A DNA stretch of 64,000 nt from Paraphaeosphaeria minitans (lineage: Eukaryota; Ascomycota; Dothideomycetes; Pleosporales; Didymosphaeriaceae), in the NCBI GenBank assembly GCA_015832175.1, contig WJXW01000007.1, positions 434,001 through 498,000 of the forward strand. The letters run 5' to 3'. Made by a program: the position numbers and the translations under genes. This document shows, piece after piece, positions 20,080 to 32,184 of this stretch (its first letter is position 1; each line of letters opens with the position of its first letter). Under the pieces are notes generated by a model. That model was not told the origin of the DNA. It was given only the letters and a program-made list of their open reading frames with translations, and ran no database searches.

Positions 20080-20167
20080 AGCAGCGTGGTCTTGAGCGGA
20101 CTGCTCTGTATGTTACATTGACACGATCTTAACAAAGGATTTGTCTCATTAGCTAGTTTCTTATTTC

Positions 20168-20797
20168 TTATTTGATATCGGAGCTCTTGACCACCGTTCC
20201 AAAGACATCACCCAACTCGGCGAGCGCAACCCTCGTCACTTCATCGCCCTTCACGCCCGGGATATCGCGGTCACCAATACCGTCTTCGACAAGAATGACG
20301 TCGTATCCGCTCTGGTAGGCCTCACGTGCAGTAGTAGAAACACAGACGTGTGCCATGTAACCCGTCAGAACAACCTTTTTGACACCCCATCCCTGTAGTG
20401 TCTCATTCAAGTCCGTATCCTTGAAAGACCCTGGAAACTGCTTCCAGATTGTCTTTTCGTCGTCCTGTTTTCATTAGCCCACCCATCTTCGTACCAACTC
20501 CATAAGATGACATACCTTAGCTTTCAAAGCTTTGACCTCCTCCGCCAACTCCGTGCCAGGGGTAAAGATGGGTGCACCCTCGGGCGTCTTGTGCAGCACG
20601 TGGATCACCTTCCCGCCTGCCTTACGGTACTTCTCAAGCAAGTCCGCGATGACCTTCCCGCTGGATTCAGCGTTTAATACAGTCAGTGCACCGCTCGCGT
20701 ATTCGTTCTGGGCGTCAATGATTATCAGCGCGGAGTCGGACGTGGAGGCGGTGCTAGGCGGTACGCCGAGCAGGTCGCGGAAGGATTTGGTGGTCAT
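20168..20797 (-). CDS. Isochorismatase-fold cysteine hydrolase
   Basis: Exon 1 is 20797-20516 and exon 2 is 20464-20168, with a 51-nt intron (GTATGT donor, CTAAT branch, CAG acceptor), giving 192 residues. Family features in order: [11 protein letters not shown] with the catalytic Asp near residue 30, [13 protein letters not shown] in the lysine region, and [20 protein letters not shown] with the nucleophilic Cys, followed by [12 protein letters not shown]. This fold hydrolyses amides or isochorismate; the substrate is not evident. There is no signal peptide at the chosen ATG; an upstream in-frame ATG at 20,980 would add 61 poorly conserved residues. Confidence 0.88.
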
Positions 20798-22295
20798 TGT
20801 AAAAGTATTGTTAAAGAGTGCGTGTGGGAACGAAGCTATAGAAAATCCAAGTATATATACGTATTCAGGAGTAGTTTGAAACCGTGGAGCGTTAAGACCT
20901 GGAGGAAGGGAAGCGGCAGGCGGAATTACCCCGCTCGGCAACGGTTCGGCATCTACGGTGTGTATGACGTACTTTCTCAAGTGTAGCTGAAAGGGCGTAG
21001 CAGAGCCTTGGAAGTGAGCCCTTTACCTAAGTAACTCCTGTTTCGATTATGAGATGATACCGCGGATGCTACTTCGTTCTCATAGACTAAACCCATGCTG
21101 GGCTAGTGCAACCGATAGTGTCCAGATAGTAGGGCAAGTAAAGCGAATTGTCGGGAGGTCTTAATGATAGTATAAGTTGGTAAGCGACTGGACGACCGAA
21201 AGGTCAGGTAGAATGAGCTCGTATATTTGCTTGAGGGAAGTGAAGAAAGAAAGCGATTCATCTTATGTAGCGTAAGGAGATTATAGGCGCGGCGGTGCGG
21301 CCGAAAACAGGCGCCCCATGTAGTCTACCGGTAACTTGAGTTGCGTTAAGTTAAGTTCGAATGCGAGTTTCTTGAGAAACTCGAACAAAACGCAGGATAT
21401 CTGAAGCCTGACACGCATATAGATCATGTAACTGTTCCAAGGTGCTTCGTCGTTTCAATACGGAATCACGTGGAGGTGTTGTGCTGGCGTTTGATTTCGA
21501 GAATGAAAGACAGGAAAGTGAGCCAAAGGTGAATTCTGTTTGAACCATCAGCAGTGCGCAGTAGGATCCCGATTTTAGCCGTCACCTTTGTCAAAGGAAG
21601 AGCACCTCAGGAAGAGCGTACCTACTCTGAAGCATCCAGACCTGCAGCTAATCTGTATTTGGCATTAGCCTCGGTTATGTAACAGCCCCTAGCTCCACTC
21701 TGTTCATAGGACAACCACAGCCCACGTAGCAAACATTCTTCCTCCTATCTCGCACCTACGACAACGCATTAACAGCAGCACTGCCGAGTGATCCATCAGG
21801 TGACAGTACACGCGATTGACCGCCAGGTGCAGTCTTCCCGCTAGAGGCTCAAGTTGCCGCCAGTAGCGCCGATCCTGACTTCTTTGCAACAACATGCAAA
21901 CAACGTCCGCAAAACTTAGAAAGCATCGCCGTTTCTGCGGTCTAGACACTTCTCCACCGGTACTCGGCTAGACAATCCTGTGGTGGAAATGAATATCCCA
22001 CCTATACAATGATCTCCTCTACCACGGACGATTCTAGAGCCAGCTCGGCGCGAAGGCTGCTCATTTGCTCAACGTTGAAAGTCCACGGACTGTGAATGTG
22101 CTGTACTCAATCGGCCGCGCTAACGTCACAGACGCAAACACCCACTGACGATGCAGCCTCATCTCCACGGAAGCTGGCCCTTCGCCTTCATAAGCCCCCA
22201 GCGACTTGAGCAGACAGTTGTACCTCAACACACTCCCCCATGACAGGCGAACCTCCACCTCCATTTCGCCGCTGATGTCTCCCTCTCCCACCACC
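20798..22295. other. Intergenic region, no supported gene
   Basis: About 1.5 kb of mixed composition between divergent genes. Short open frames on both strands show no domain, signal peptide or convincing splice structure. It likely contains the promoters of the isochorismatase-like and RING genes. Confidence 0.5.
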
Positions 22296-23309
22296 ATGGA
22301 TAACTTCATCCGCACCAAACTCCAGCCGAGCGGCAGCTGCATCATCTGCAGCGACCCCTTCAGCGCCTCCCACCAGCCCGTCGCCCTATCCTGCCATCAC
22401 ATCTTCGGCCACGCCTGCATTAAAAACTGGCTGCACAACGGTCGCGGCGCCACAAACAACTGCCCCATTTGCCGCGCCGAGATCTACACACCCACAGACG
22501 GCGGCGCCTTCACTTCGGCCTCCATCTGGACCGCACTCTGCGCCGCCCCCCCAGACCGCCTCCACGACTTCCTCTCCTCCCTCTGGCCCCGCGTCGCTGC
22601 CCTCTTCGCCGACGACCCCACCGGCGCCTTCACCACGCGGGACCTCCTTTCCCATGCCGTCCTCCCCGCCCTCCTCTCCATGCACAACGCCGACGCCGCC
22701 GGCCCCTTCGCCGACGCCCACTCCTTGGTCGCCTCAACCTGGAACTCCCTCGGCCGGCCCAACTCCGCCTCCGGACTCGCCATCCCCCTCGTCCGCCTCG
22801 CCCGCCTCATGGCGCAGACATCGTCTATCCTGCCCAAATGGATCACCACCGTCCCGCGCACCTCCCTGCTCTTCTGGCGCGCAAACGCATGTCTCGGCAC
22901 CTCTAGCAGCGAAATCTCCTGGGCACCGCTCGCCGAGGCTGCAGGCCTGTCCAATCCGCGCTACTTCTCCTTCCTGCATCTGTACACCGTCCTGCTCTCC
23001 CAGCACATTGTGCACGCGCGGCCGACGCACACTGGGCCATCCCACAACTCCATCATCGAGCGGTGCTGTACGAAGATCGGCGGGGAGTGGGTTGGCAAGC
23101 CCGCGGATGGGTTCAAAGAGAGTGTCGTCGGTGTGTATGAGGAGTTGCGCCGGCACCAGCTCGAGGAGAAGCGGATCAGTCTGCGGGGTCATGAGGAGGA
23201 GAAGGGCGTTGTGACGGGGTTGTGGGCGATGGCCGGGTGGCGGAGGGAGGAAGGGAGGAAGCCGGCGGTGGAGCTGAGGAAGAAGGTGAGCGGGGGCTGG
23301 AGTGATTAG
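22296..23309 (+). CDS. RING-finger protein, probable E3 ubiquitin ligase
   Basis: I choose the ATG at 22,296 (ACCACCATGG context), giving 337 residues; in-frame ATGs at 22,206 and 22,275 would add up to 30. Near the N-terminus sits a RING finger: CIICSDPF, then LSCHHIFGHACIKNWL, then NCPICR. The position that is His in RING-H2 fingers is Gly, as in a number of fungal RING proteins. The rest is helical and rich in Ala, Leu and Pro without a known domain. It probably binds an E2 enzyme; the target is unknown. Single exon, strongly C-rich at wobble positions, intact. Confidence 0.82.
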   Translation: MDNFIRTKLQPSGSCIICSDPFSASHQPVALSCHHIFGHACIKNWLHNGRGATNNCPICRAEIYTPTDGGAFTSASIWTALCAAPPDRLHDFLSSLWPRVAALFADDPTGAFTTRDLLSHAVLPALLSMHNADAAGPFADAHSLVASTWNSLGRPNSASGLAIPLVRLARLMAQTSSILPKWITTVPRTSLLFWRANACLGTSSSEISWAPLAEAAGLSNPRYFSFLHLYTVLLSQHIVHARPTHTGPSHNSIIERCCTKIGGEWVGKPADGFKESVVGVYEELRRHQLEEKRISLRGHEEEKGVVTGLWAMAGWRREEGRKPAVELRKKVSGGWSD

Positions 23310-23848
23310 TAGGCTGGGGTTGCGTCTGTGAAGTGGTTGGATGGCATGGGATGGCGTTATGGGCGTATGGGAAGCGATCGTGTTTTGCGGGCATGACTTA
23401 GCTTACGGCGAGATTTAGATTTCAGGAGCACTCTTCAGACTGTCTACGGCGGACTTGCATTCTAGCCTCAAGCATGACGGCGCATGTACGATGATCGGTA
23501 CAATTCGGGTTTTCTACGGATTCAAGCAAATACATCACATCACTCGAACAGAAGGCCAACATCTTATCAGGACAAACGAGCGGCATAGATTTAGTCCAGG
23601 TCTCCGCCCAGACGCCCCGGTCCCACCCTAGAGTACATGAGCGAACGAGGAACTCTTCTTCTGCTTGCAATGTCAAACGCCCCAAGCCACTCCACGTGGG
23701 ATTGATAAGCTGGCGCACGCACTTCATCGGAAGAACCCCAGAGTCCACTCTCAAGCTAAAGTAATACATCGAAGAGATCAGCCCACCTCGCCTCAAGGAA
23801 ATAAAGAGGATATACATAAGAAGAATTAGACATTAGAAGCGCTTAAGT
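23310..23848. other. 3' spacer; small minus-strand frame not supported
   Basis: Between the RING gene and the C4-hydroxylase gene (convergent). A 131-codon minus-strand frame (23,422-23,817) has no domain, signal peptide or clear codon bias, so I do not call it. The space is probably 3' untranslated and terminator sequence for both genes. Confidence 0.5.
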
Positions 23849-25189
23849 TTAGTGCGAGCTCTCAACACCCAAAACATTCGCCCTCTTCCCGTGCAGACTC
23901 TCATTGACCTTGTTCCGCAAGCCCTTGAAGTTGTCGGCTGGCGACTGTGATATGCTCGAAGCTTTCCGCCGCGTGCTGCGAGGCGCAGAAATCTGCTGCG
24001 GTCGCGCGCTCTCGTCCAGCTCGACCGCAGAAGCGACAGCGGGCCCGGTCGGCACCGTCTTAGCCTTGTTCTCCTCTTGCGCGACCTTCTGATCCGCGAT
24101 GCGGCGCGAACGCTCGTATTTCTCTTCCACATTGCCTGTGTACATGGTGCCGCCGATTCTGTCCCAGAAGACGAAGAAGGGCTGCGAGAAGTTGGTCTTG
24201 ATGCCCCAGCTTTGGTGATGAATGTCGTGGTAAGCAGCGTTGTTGGGGAAGATCCAGTGAAGCGGGTCGTAGGGGAATTCGTAGCCGCTGTGGTCCAGGA
24301 CGGTCTTGATGGTCGAGCCGGAGAAGAAGAACCAAGATTGTCGGACGGTCATGCCGGTGACGAGGTAGGCAAGGCCGGCGCCGAGCGTGTCAAGTAGGAA
24401 GCCCTCGAATGGGTGGTTGTAGAGGGCACCGTAGGCGTAGGGGACGTAGAGTCGGTGGTGGCGGGAGTGGAAGGTAACTGCAGATATTAGAGAGGCAGCA
24501 ATGAAGTCGGATGAGATCAAATACATACCATAGAGCCACTTGTTCATGTGCATGGCGCGGTGCAGCATGTACTCCCACGTGTCGATGATGATGATGCCAG
24601 CCGTGAACTGCAGCGCGGGAATGGCATACCAGTAGAGAGCACTCGCGACGGCCAGCTCCCACCCTGCGAAAGCCGGAGCAACCGACTCGTGCAAGTAGTG
24701 CCCACCTCGAAGAACACCGGCGAGGTCTGGCTGGGACGCAGCTACCTTGGTCGCCAAAGCAGCTGAGTTGAGGCCGACGCCCGACAGGACCACAGGAACA
24801 GCGCGTTGGGCGAGACGCAGCTTCTGCGCATACCAGGCGATGTCGTAGTCGGTTTTTCCAATGTGCGCCACCTCATCATACCACGACAAGGCCAAAGCAG
24901 CAAAAGTTTGGATGATTTGCTGTATTATGACGTCCCGGAAGACTTCGTATCGCGTGACATGGTTTCGCTTCAGCACTTCGGCGGGCGTGTGCAGGCGGTA
25001 CTTGTTGAGCAGGTCGTAGACGTCAATCAGGTGGTAGATCAGGGACACGGCCCAGTATGCGACGACAGGGAGCGCGGCTGCAAGGGCTTCGTCGGAAATC
25101 CAGGAGAGGAGCGGTGGTTGCGGTCGGAGGGTGTATTCAGGAAGCGGAGGGAGCGGCGGAAGCTCGTATGACGTGTTGGCGGCCGCCAT
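23849..25189 (-). CDS. SUR2: Sphinganine C4-hydroxylase (fatty acid hydroxylase superfamily)
   Basis: Exon 1 is 25189-24529 and exon 2 is 24477-23849. The intron is exactly 51 nt and has no stop, so the open frame reads through it. Removing it joins NKWLY to VTFHSRHH, restoring the family spacing. The protein is 429 residues, with several membrane helices and the three di-iron histidine clusters: HRAMH, HSRHH and HDIHH. The C-terminal tail is polar. The enzyme makes phytosphingosine from sphinganine in the ER, a step in fungal ceramide synthesis. The start at MAAANTSYELPP is chosen because upstream codons look like leader sequence. Confidence 0.92.
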   Translation of the reverse strand: MAAANTSYELPPLPPLPEYTLRPQPPLLSWISDEALAAALPVVAYWAVSLIYHLIDVYDLLNKYRLHTPAEVLKRNHVTRYEVFRDVIIQQIIQTFAALALSWYDEVAHIGKTDYDIAWYAQKLRLAQRAVPVVLSGVGLNSAALATKVAASQPDLAGVLRGGHYLHESVAPAFAGWELAVASALYWYAIPALQFTAGIIIIDTWEYMLHRAMHMNKWLYGMYLISSDFIAASLISAVTFHSRHHRLYVPYAYGALYNHPFEGFLLDTLGAGLAYLVTGMTVRQSWFFFSGSTIKTVLDHSGYEFPYDPLHWIFPNNAAYHDIHHQSWGIKTNFSQPFFVFWDRIGGTMYTGNVEEKYERSRRIADQKVAQEENKAKTVPTGPAVASAVELDESARPQQISAPRSTRRKASSISQSPADNFKGLRNKVNESLHGKRANVLGVESSH

Positions 25190-25774
25190 TTGATGTCGCG
25201 GCCGTGGGACGTGCAACAAGCGGCTGCGAGGAGAATGGCAGCTCTTGTGGTGGTATGAGAAGAGGTGCGAGCAGCCGACGTCAGATGCAGGAGTTCCCGA
25301 CAAAGAAGGCACGCAGCAGCGGGCGCTCGTGTTCGGAAGGCGCGGGTCAGGAGAAATGAGAAAGGAAAGTGCGAGGCGGACGCGTAGAGAGCGGTCTCGC
25401 CGTCTTATCGTGGCTAATGGCGGTTGCAAAAGAGGGACTCGAGTGAGCAGAGCGCGGCGAGGATGGTGTGAGAGTGGTGCAGCCGTCGTCCTCCCATGTG
25501 CATGTCCGTCAAAACGGTGACCATTTCACCGTCGGGCCGTCCAAGATGGAATTCGCCTCCCGCCTCCTTGAGCCCGTGCGTCTTACGGTCTCAGCCTTGT
25601 TGGTTTAGCGTTCGACGTCCCGGTGTCGCTTAATCCGGCATGGCGCGCGTCTGCCAAATTTGACCCCGCCAAAATTCCTACCCTCTTCTGCCCGCCCCAC
25701 GCCCAATCTTCTCTCCAGTCCTCTCTCTCTCCCCCTCCTCGACACTCTTTACCCGTCAATACACACCCGCCAAA
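25190..25774. promoter_or_regulatory. Divergent intergenic space of C4-hydroxylase and TCTP
   Basis: The 585 bp between two start codons transcribed away from each other. Pyrimidine-rich tracts lie just before the TCTP start (near 25,720-25,745), a common feature of strong fungal promoters. No specific site is identified. Confidence 0.5.
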
Positions 25775-26437
25775 ATGATCATCTTCAAGGTGCGTACGCA
25801 GGAGCACCGCTGGCGGCACGACTGACAGTTGGGCAGGACTCCCTCACTGGCGACGAGATCATCTCCGACTCGTACAACCTCAAGGAGATCGACGGCATCG
25901 CCTACGAGGCCGACTGCTCCAAGATCAGCATCGGTGTCGACAACATCGGTGCGTGCTCTGCGCCCGCGGACCCTTTGGACGCACACGTGTGCTGACAAGC
26001 TGCAGACATCGGGGCTAACGCCTCTGCCGAGGGCGGTGACGAGGATGCCGAAGACCAGGCTCAGACCGTCATCGACGTGGTTCACTCTTTCCGCCTCAAC
26101 GAGACGTCCTTCGATAAGAAGCAGTATCTCACTCACCTCAAGGGTGCGTCCGCCATGCGTCCACCACACAGCGCTCCGTTGACAGTCTGCAGGCTACATG
26201 AAGGCTGTCAAGGCCAAGCTCCAGGAGAAGGGTGTCAGCGCCGACGAGGTTGCCACGTTCGAGAAGGGTGCGCAGGGCTTTGCCAAGAAGATTGTCGCCA
26301 ACTTCAAGGATTACGAGTTCCTCATCGGCGAGTCCATGGACCCCGATGGCATGGTCATCCTCCTCAACTACCGTGAGGATGGTGTCACTCCCTACGTTAC
26401 CGTCTGGAAGCACGGTTTGGACGAGATGAAGGTCTAG
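25775..26437 (+). CDS. TMA19: Translationally controlled tumour protein homologue (TCTP)
   Basis: Four exons: 25775-25789, 25837-25948, 26006-26143 and 26193-26437, with introns of 47, 57 and 49 nt and GTGCGT-type donors. The first exon encodes only MIIFK. The spliced product is 169 residues, the family's usual length, with [16 protein letters not shown] near the start and the C-terminal signature [19 protein letters not shown] segment (here [14 protein letters not shown]) and [12 protein letters not shown] is an abundant, ribosome-associated cytoplasmic protein (yeast Tma19). Intron-rich 5' structure is usual for highly expressed fungal genes. Confidence 0.95.
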
Positions 26438-27396
26438 GTTCGCTTAGCGTGGGGTGGGGGAGTGGGGGAGTGGGTTGACGAAGCATGACCTCGGAATTGG
26501 ATTTTACGACTACCTATTGCATCACGGGATATCCGCCATCGTGCCAAAAGCGCTCATGAATCTACATGAACATAGCCTTCTCACATGAGTGCTCTCTGGT
26601 GATTGTTGATGACGAGAAGACGCTCAATGCCATTGCGAACTGCATCCCATTCTGTACTAGCTTTGTCGTACCCACACGTTCTTCATGCTCGCCCCGATTG
26701 CGCACCATAATCACGGCTGGACGAAGAGACCTCGAGTACTCTCGTCACGAGCGAGCTGCTGCCCGAACATATCTCCCATAATCTTTTGCGCGAGAAGGCA
26801 AGCACGACTTTCATTTTGTCCCAACATGCAGACTTACTATCACACCGCGCAGTAGGTACTGCAGAGCAACTGACCACGCGCCGCAGCTGACCTCTATTAC
26901 CTCGGCGCCTACTCGACAGGTAGGTGGAGTCGGCCGATTGTTTGTTTCATGTTAATGGGCAGGCGGCGAGGTGACAATCTGTGGTGGTGTGGTGCGGGTA
27001 CACAAGATACGAGTTTCTCGTACAGGAAGCGAGGTGTGAACAGGCTGCCGTGTTGAGATGGTCGCATTTCGGCATGAGAGAGCGCTCTTGCGGAAATCCG
27101 AGAGTCCCTATGTTCGCTGGGGGTCCTCTTCTTCTCTCTGCAGTGTCTTCCGACGGTCGTTTTGTGCAAGATGAATGAGCGACGCCAGACCTCGTGACCG
27201 CGCGTCCTCGCGTAGGTACCGGTAACGCACGGCCACTTTTCGTACCTGCAGCAACCCCGGGAGCCTCAGGCAGCATGTCTCACCTCACAGCCCCTCCTTC
27301 TCTACTCTATATACCTGCTGTTTTCTTTTTGGTTTGCGTTTACTTTCTTTATCCATTTCTGCTGGCCTATGGTTGTCGTCTCATAAGCGGGCCGCC
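26438..27396. other. Intergenic region, no supported gene
   Basis: TCTP 3' region and the promoter of the RdRP gene. Short frames only, none convincing. A pyrimidine-rich stretch near 27,290-27,360 precedes the RdRP start. Confidence 0.55.
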
Positions 27397-30300
27397 ATGT
27401 CCAATAACCGCCCGCCGCCGTCGCAAGGCAACCGCGGACAGAGCGCGGGCTTAGCCCCTCCCGCTCCCACAACTCCAAGCAAATCCGGCAAAGAGCTCTA
27501 TGCCCTCATCCACTCGTTTAGCGAACAATGGCAATTAGGACTCGTACGCGACAAAAACTGGTCTTCGACAAAAAGCCCCAAGGATGTGCCGGATAAGGTG
27601 TACACCCATTTGAAACGGCTTTACTGGCAAGGAGACTTCCACGAAGTTGTCGAACGCTTCGTGCTGCAGGCGCATTCGCAGTCGGGCACCGCGCACGCGG
27701 TGAAGACAGAGCGTTTGCAGTTGCTGCGTGACATTGTTCGAGATGTTGATGTGGCCAAAGGACGGAGTCCTGGCTCAAGGGCTGGTACGCCACTCGGTAG
27801 GGGCAACCTGATCCCCGGTCTACGGGCGTTGAGAACGGACCAATTTTGTAAGTTCGTTCCGAGTTCTTGGGACTGTCCGAATGTGACGATGGTTTGATGA
27901 CTGCTATGCTCGTAATTCTTTATTCCGCTTCATTCCGCTTCATTCCCATACCATCAAGGCATGTATCTCTTTGCGACAACGAAGCTGCAAGCTAAAGCTG
28001 CATCTCGCTTTGCAACTCATGGTTTCTGGTCTTTTCCTTCAACAGAAATTGCTGCTCTTTTCCCATCAACGTACCCTCGCTTATAGCCATCGCAGCTACG
28101 TCCAGGTCCCGCCCATCCGCACCTTCAGGTCAGCATCACGCCTCACACACCAACGATGGCGAGTCGAACGATGCTTCTTTTGACCCCGGGTCTCCTACAG
28201 ACGAAGATGAACCAAATCCATCACCTATCGCATCTTCTAAGTCGGCACAGCGACGCATTCAGGCAAGTCCCCGATATCAGGTGGGAGCTTCGGCAAGGAA
28301 GCGTCCTTTGGGCGGCTCTGGCTCTGATCATGGCAACTCCCCGAAGCTTACAAGAACGTCCAAGGGGAAACAGCCGACCAACGACAATGCACCAGATTCC
28401 GCTCCATCCGTCTTCAAAAAACCAAGGCTTCCTGAACCGTTTATGGGCATGCCCAATCTCGGGTCGTCATCCATGTCGGCTCAACCTGAGGCTGTCGATT
28501 CCTTCGCTTCCACCGTAAACAACTCCTTCAACACGAATCCTTCCTCGCAGCAGACGCTAGTGGACACCCCTGGAACGTCATTCGCTTTCGATGCGTATGA
28601 TGCCGATGTCAGATATCCGAAGTTGAGGCGCACCAGCTCCACAACTCTGGGCTCATTCAAGGACCAGGATCTGTTCGACACTGAAGACCCCTCTGAAGCT
28701 CAAATCCACCGAGAACAAAGATGGAGGATGGAGGAGCTCGAGCGCATCTACAGCTCACAAGACCTACCGCCTCGCAGCTCCTCAGTGTATGGATCGGTGG
28801 ACGAAGAAGACATGTGGGAGAAGTCTTTCGAAGTTGAGGCTGAAGGGTGTGTCTCCCCAGTCCCAACACGACAGAGCTTAACAGGATTACCTATCGCCTC
28901 GTCTCCCAGCAAAGGACCCGCTGGCTCCATCAAAAGGCTGCCAAAACCTTCTGCCGAAAACTCTCCTTTCAATCGACCTTCTCAACATAACGACCGCAGC
29001 GAGTCCAGAGTGAACCCGAGCGCTGCTGTTGGAGTGCAGCAACCCCGGTACACGGTATCAGGCAACTCCCCTGCAAAGGCACTGTCGCAATCGCCATCGA
29101 AATCCTTCAATGAGTCTCCTTCGAAGCTTCCGCATTATATACGAAACATTCCTGACCAGAACCTTTTCAACGAACCACTCGCAGAAGACCTGAAACATTT
29201 CCCATACTTTGTGCTTTTCATATGTTCGAAGCTGGCAAGCGAGCATAGCATACCATTGTCTATGTTGCTTGAGGGTGTTGAAGCAAGCAGTGCTCTTGCC
29301 GATCCTCCTAAATTTCTTGAGCAGGTTTGCGAAAACCTCAGCCTTCCGCGTGATGCGTTGAGAGACGAGCAAAAGTATTGGTCAGCTTGGAAGCGGGACT
29401 TTGAAGGATACACATTCAAAGCCAGGATAGACTGCAACGACCTTGGTTATAGTAAGTCGTACTCAAACCTATCTTTCAGTTATTAATCCTTCGGTCCAAA
29501 GCCTTTCTAGCTGCCCGGGTGGCTAGTACCTTCTAGACAATTTGCAAATGCTGATGCTGAAGGCAGAGATTTCACCCAGTCCTGTGTTCAAGATGAGCAT
29601 ACTCCCAATCCAGGCAGAAAGGTCCTGTCGACTTCAGCGCAAATTTGGATCGGATCGATACCTCTACGTGAATGTGCCGGCGTTCGGCGTCGATTCGGCA
29701 CGATACACCCAAAGCGACTGGAAGAACATCGAACTCCAATTCAGGCTTTGGTGCAATCGCGACCATTCCTTCTTAGGTCGGACATGGAGAGTCTTTCATC
29801 TTGAGCCTAGAATGAAGAAAAAGGGTCGTATTACGGACGACTTATCCGCCCAACGAATAGTTCTGTTCGCCACAGAAGGTATCGGTATCGAAAAGCCCAC
29901 GATTACCGGAAGTATGATTGACTGGTTTTTCCCTTTCGAGAAGAACATGGATCAAGCTTATCCCAAAGCATTTGCGCGCTTAGATCTCGGTCTTTCGCGA
30001 ACGATACCTACGCTTGCTTTCAAACCGCACCAAGTCATCTATGTGAAAGACATACTTGCAGATGACACACCCGAAGATACCAGCTACAACGATGACACCA
30101 TTGGCCCTTGGCCAAGACATTATCCCAAAGGCGCCGTGATGAATGACGGTTGCTCACTGATATCAGTGGGAGCAGCGCAGGTGATCTGGCAGGAGGTAAG
30201 AAAGATAACAAATTCCGATGAACCCATGCCAAGTGCCTTCCAAGCGCGGATTGGAGGAGCGAAAGGTGTTTGGATGATTAGCGCGGAACCATCGTCCGCT

Positions 30301-32184
30301 ACTGATGACGACCGAAAAATCTGGATTCATGTCTCCGAAAGCCAGTTGAAGTTCAAGCCTCGTCGAGAGGACCGATTCGATGACCTGGAGTTCGATCCTC
30401 TCCGCTTGATGCTCGAATATGTCAATCACAGCCGTCGCCCTGTCCCATCGGGGCTGCACATCTCATTTGTTTCAATCATGTTCGATCGAGGCGTACCTCG
30501 GAATGTCATTGCAGATTTGATGGTAAATCAGCTTGATGACAAACGTGAGGAGTTGATGCAGATCCTGCCTAACACGGAACGGATGTACCACTGGGTTTAC
30601 CAAGAAGGCCCTTCGAATGCGGGAGGTAAGAGTCCCCCATGGCAAGGCGCCATGTACCAATCTCTTCAAGAGAAGATCAAGCATCTGCTTGAAAGCGGAT
30701 TCACACCTGATCAGGAGCCCTATCTCGCCGATTGCCTCTGGCATTTCATTCGGCAACGTCAACGATATATGGAGTCAAAGCTTCGCATACCCTTGTACAA
30801 GTCGACCTATGTGCTCGGCGTAGCCGATCCTTTGGGAATCTTGGAGCCGGGTGAAGTGCATATGGAATTTTCAACGCCTTTCACCGACGAGGTGACTGGT
30901 GGCCGGTTGAGGTCGTTGGAGAATATGGATATTCTTGTCTCACGCCAACCCGCTTGTCGCCGTTCCGACATCCAAAAGGTACGCACCGTAAGGCATCCTG
31001 AATTGTCGCACCTGATCGACGTCATTGTTTTTCCGACAAAAGGACAATATCCTCTTGCCGGAAAACTTCAAGGAGGCGACTACGATGGCGATATTTTCTG
31101 GGTCTGCTGGGACCAAGCCATCGTGCAGCCCTTTAAGAATGCCCCGGCGCCAGTCGTTCCGCCAGATCCCGCACAATATGGGATCCAGCAGGATATTCGA
31201 AAATTGCCCCAAATCATGGACTCGGCAGACTTGTCGACTGTAAACAGTTTTCTGGCGGAAGCTTTTGAATTTCGAATGGCCCCATCAATGTTGGGTATAG
31301 CAACAAGCCATCTTGAAAAGATGGCTTACTATGAGAACCAGGTCTCTTCTAATCGCTTGGACGCATTATGTGACATGCACGACCTTCTCGTTGATGCACC
31401 TAAACAGGGATACAAGTTTACAGAGAAAGACTTCCGCCATCAGACCATCAACGCCCTACGTTGCGGTAAGCCTAGAAAGCCAGCATATAAAGAAGCGATG
31501 GAGGATTGCGAAAAGAACGACGACACCGAAAAGACGCGAAAGAAGGACTACAAGCCCAAGAAAGAGAACATTCTGGACTACCTGTACTTTGAGGTCATAC
31601 GCAAGCACAACGTCGTGACTCTGAAACGAGTGAAAGACTTCTTCCCTAAAGAGTTTGGTGAAAATCCAGATCTGGTGCTACAGTACCCTTACCTCCACCT
31701 CCGCGAGCATGGCGGCCCTGAGGTGCAAGAGGAACTAGAGACCCTTTATAATCGCTTGAAAATTGTCGAAGCGAAATGGCTAGACATGACCAAGGACAAC
31801 AGAGCGAAAGAAAAGCCAGACTGGTATAAACGCGCCGTCGAGACATGTTACGCCAAGTACCGCGCTATCTTACCAACACGGGTCGATCATCCGGACATCA
31901 AGCCCTGGGTTCACCCATTCTCACGACCGCAGTACAGCGTCTGGGACGAGATACGCGCATCGGCGTTCTACACCAATTTTACGAAACGACACAAGCTTGT
32001 GTGGACCGTGGCCGGCAAGCAGCTCGCTGAGCTCAAAGCTGCGTCATATGCGGACTCGACCAGGGTGGTGCCCAATATCAAGGTCATCATGAAGCCCAGG
32101 GCTCCGAAAGCGCCGAATTTAATTGAAGACGAGAGCGAGGATGAATTCGAGGACGCTGTCGAGGAAATTGTAGAGGAATTGTGA
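27397..32184 (+). CDS. RNA-dependent RNA polymerase of RNA silencing (QDE-1 type)
   Basis: Exon 1 is 27397-27847. The simplest model then has one 239-nt intron to 28,086, exon 2 28087-29451, an 85-nt intron, and exon 3 29537-32184: 1,487 residues. The first intron is unusually long and may be two introns around a small exon. Residues 1-140 are a conserved-looking helical region; 140-470 are low-complexity, Ser/Pro-rich and probably disordered. The C-terminal half is an eukaryotic RdRP: GKLQGGDYDGDIFWVCWD, near residue 1120, holds the three catalytic aspartates, with EVHMEFSTPF and VIVFPTKG upstream. These enzymes make double-stranded RNA for quelling or repeat silencing. The end is acidic (ESEDEFEDAVEEIVEEL). 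Confidence 0.9.

Noticed and set aside
19422..20135. 237-codon minus-strand frame
   Set aside because: Antisense to the secreted DUF8021-like gene, which has a signal peptide and matching splice sites.
22386..23214. Long frames in other phases over the RING gene
   Set aside because: Products of strong codon bias; they are Pro/Arg- or Gly/Glu-rich without domains.
23422..23817. 131-codon minus-strand frame
   Set aside because: No domain, signal or splice support; could be a gene but the evidence is too weak.
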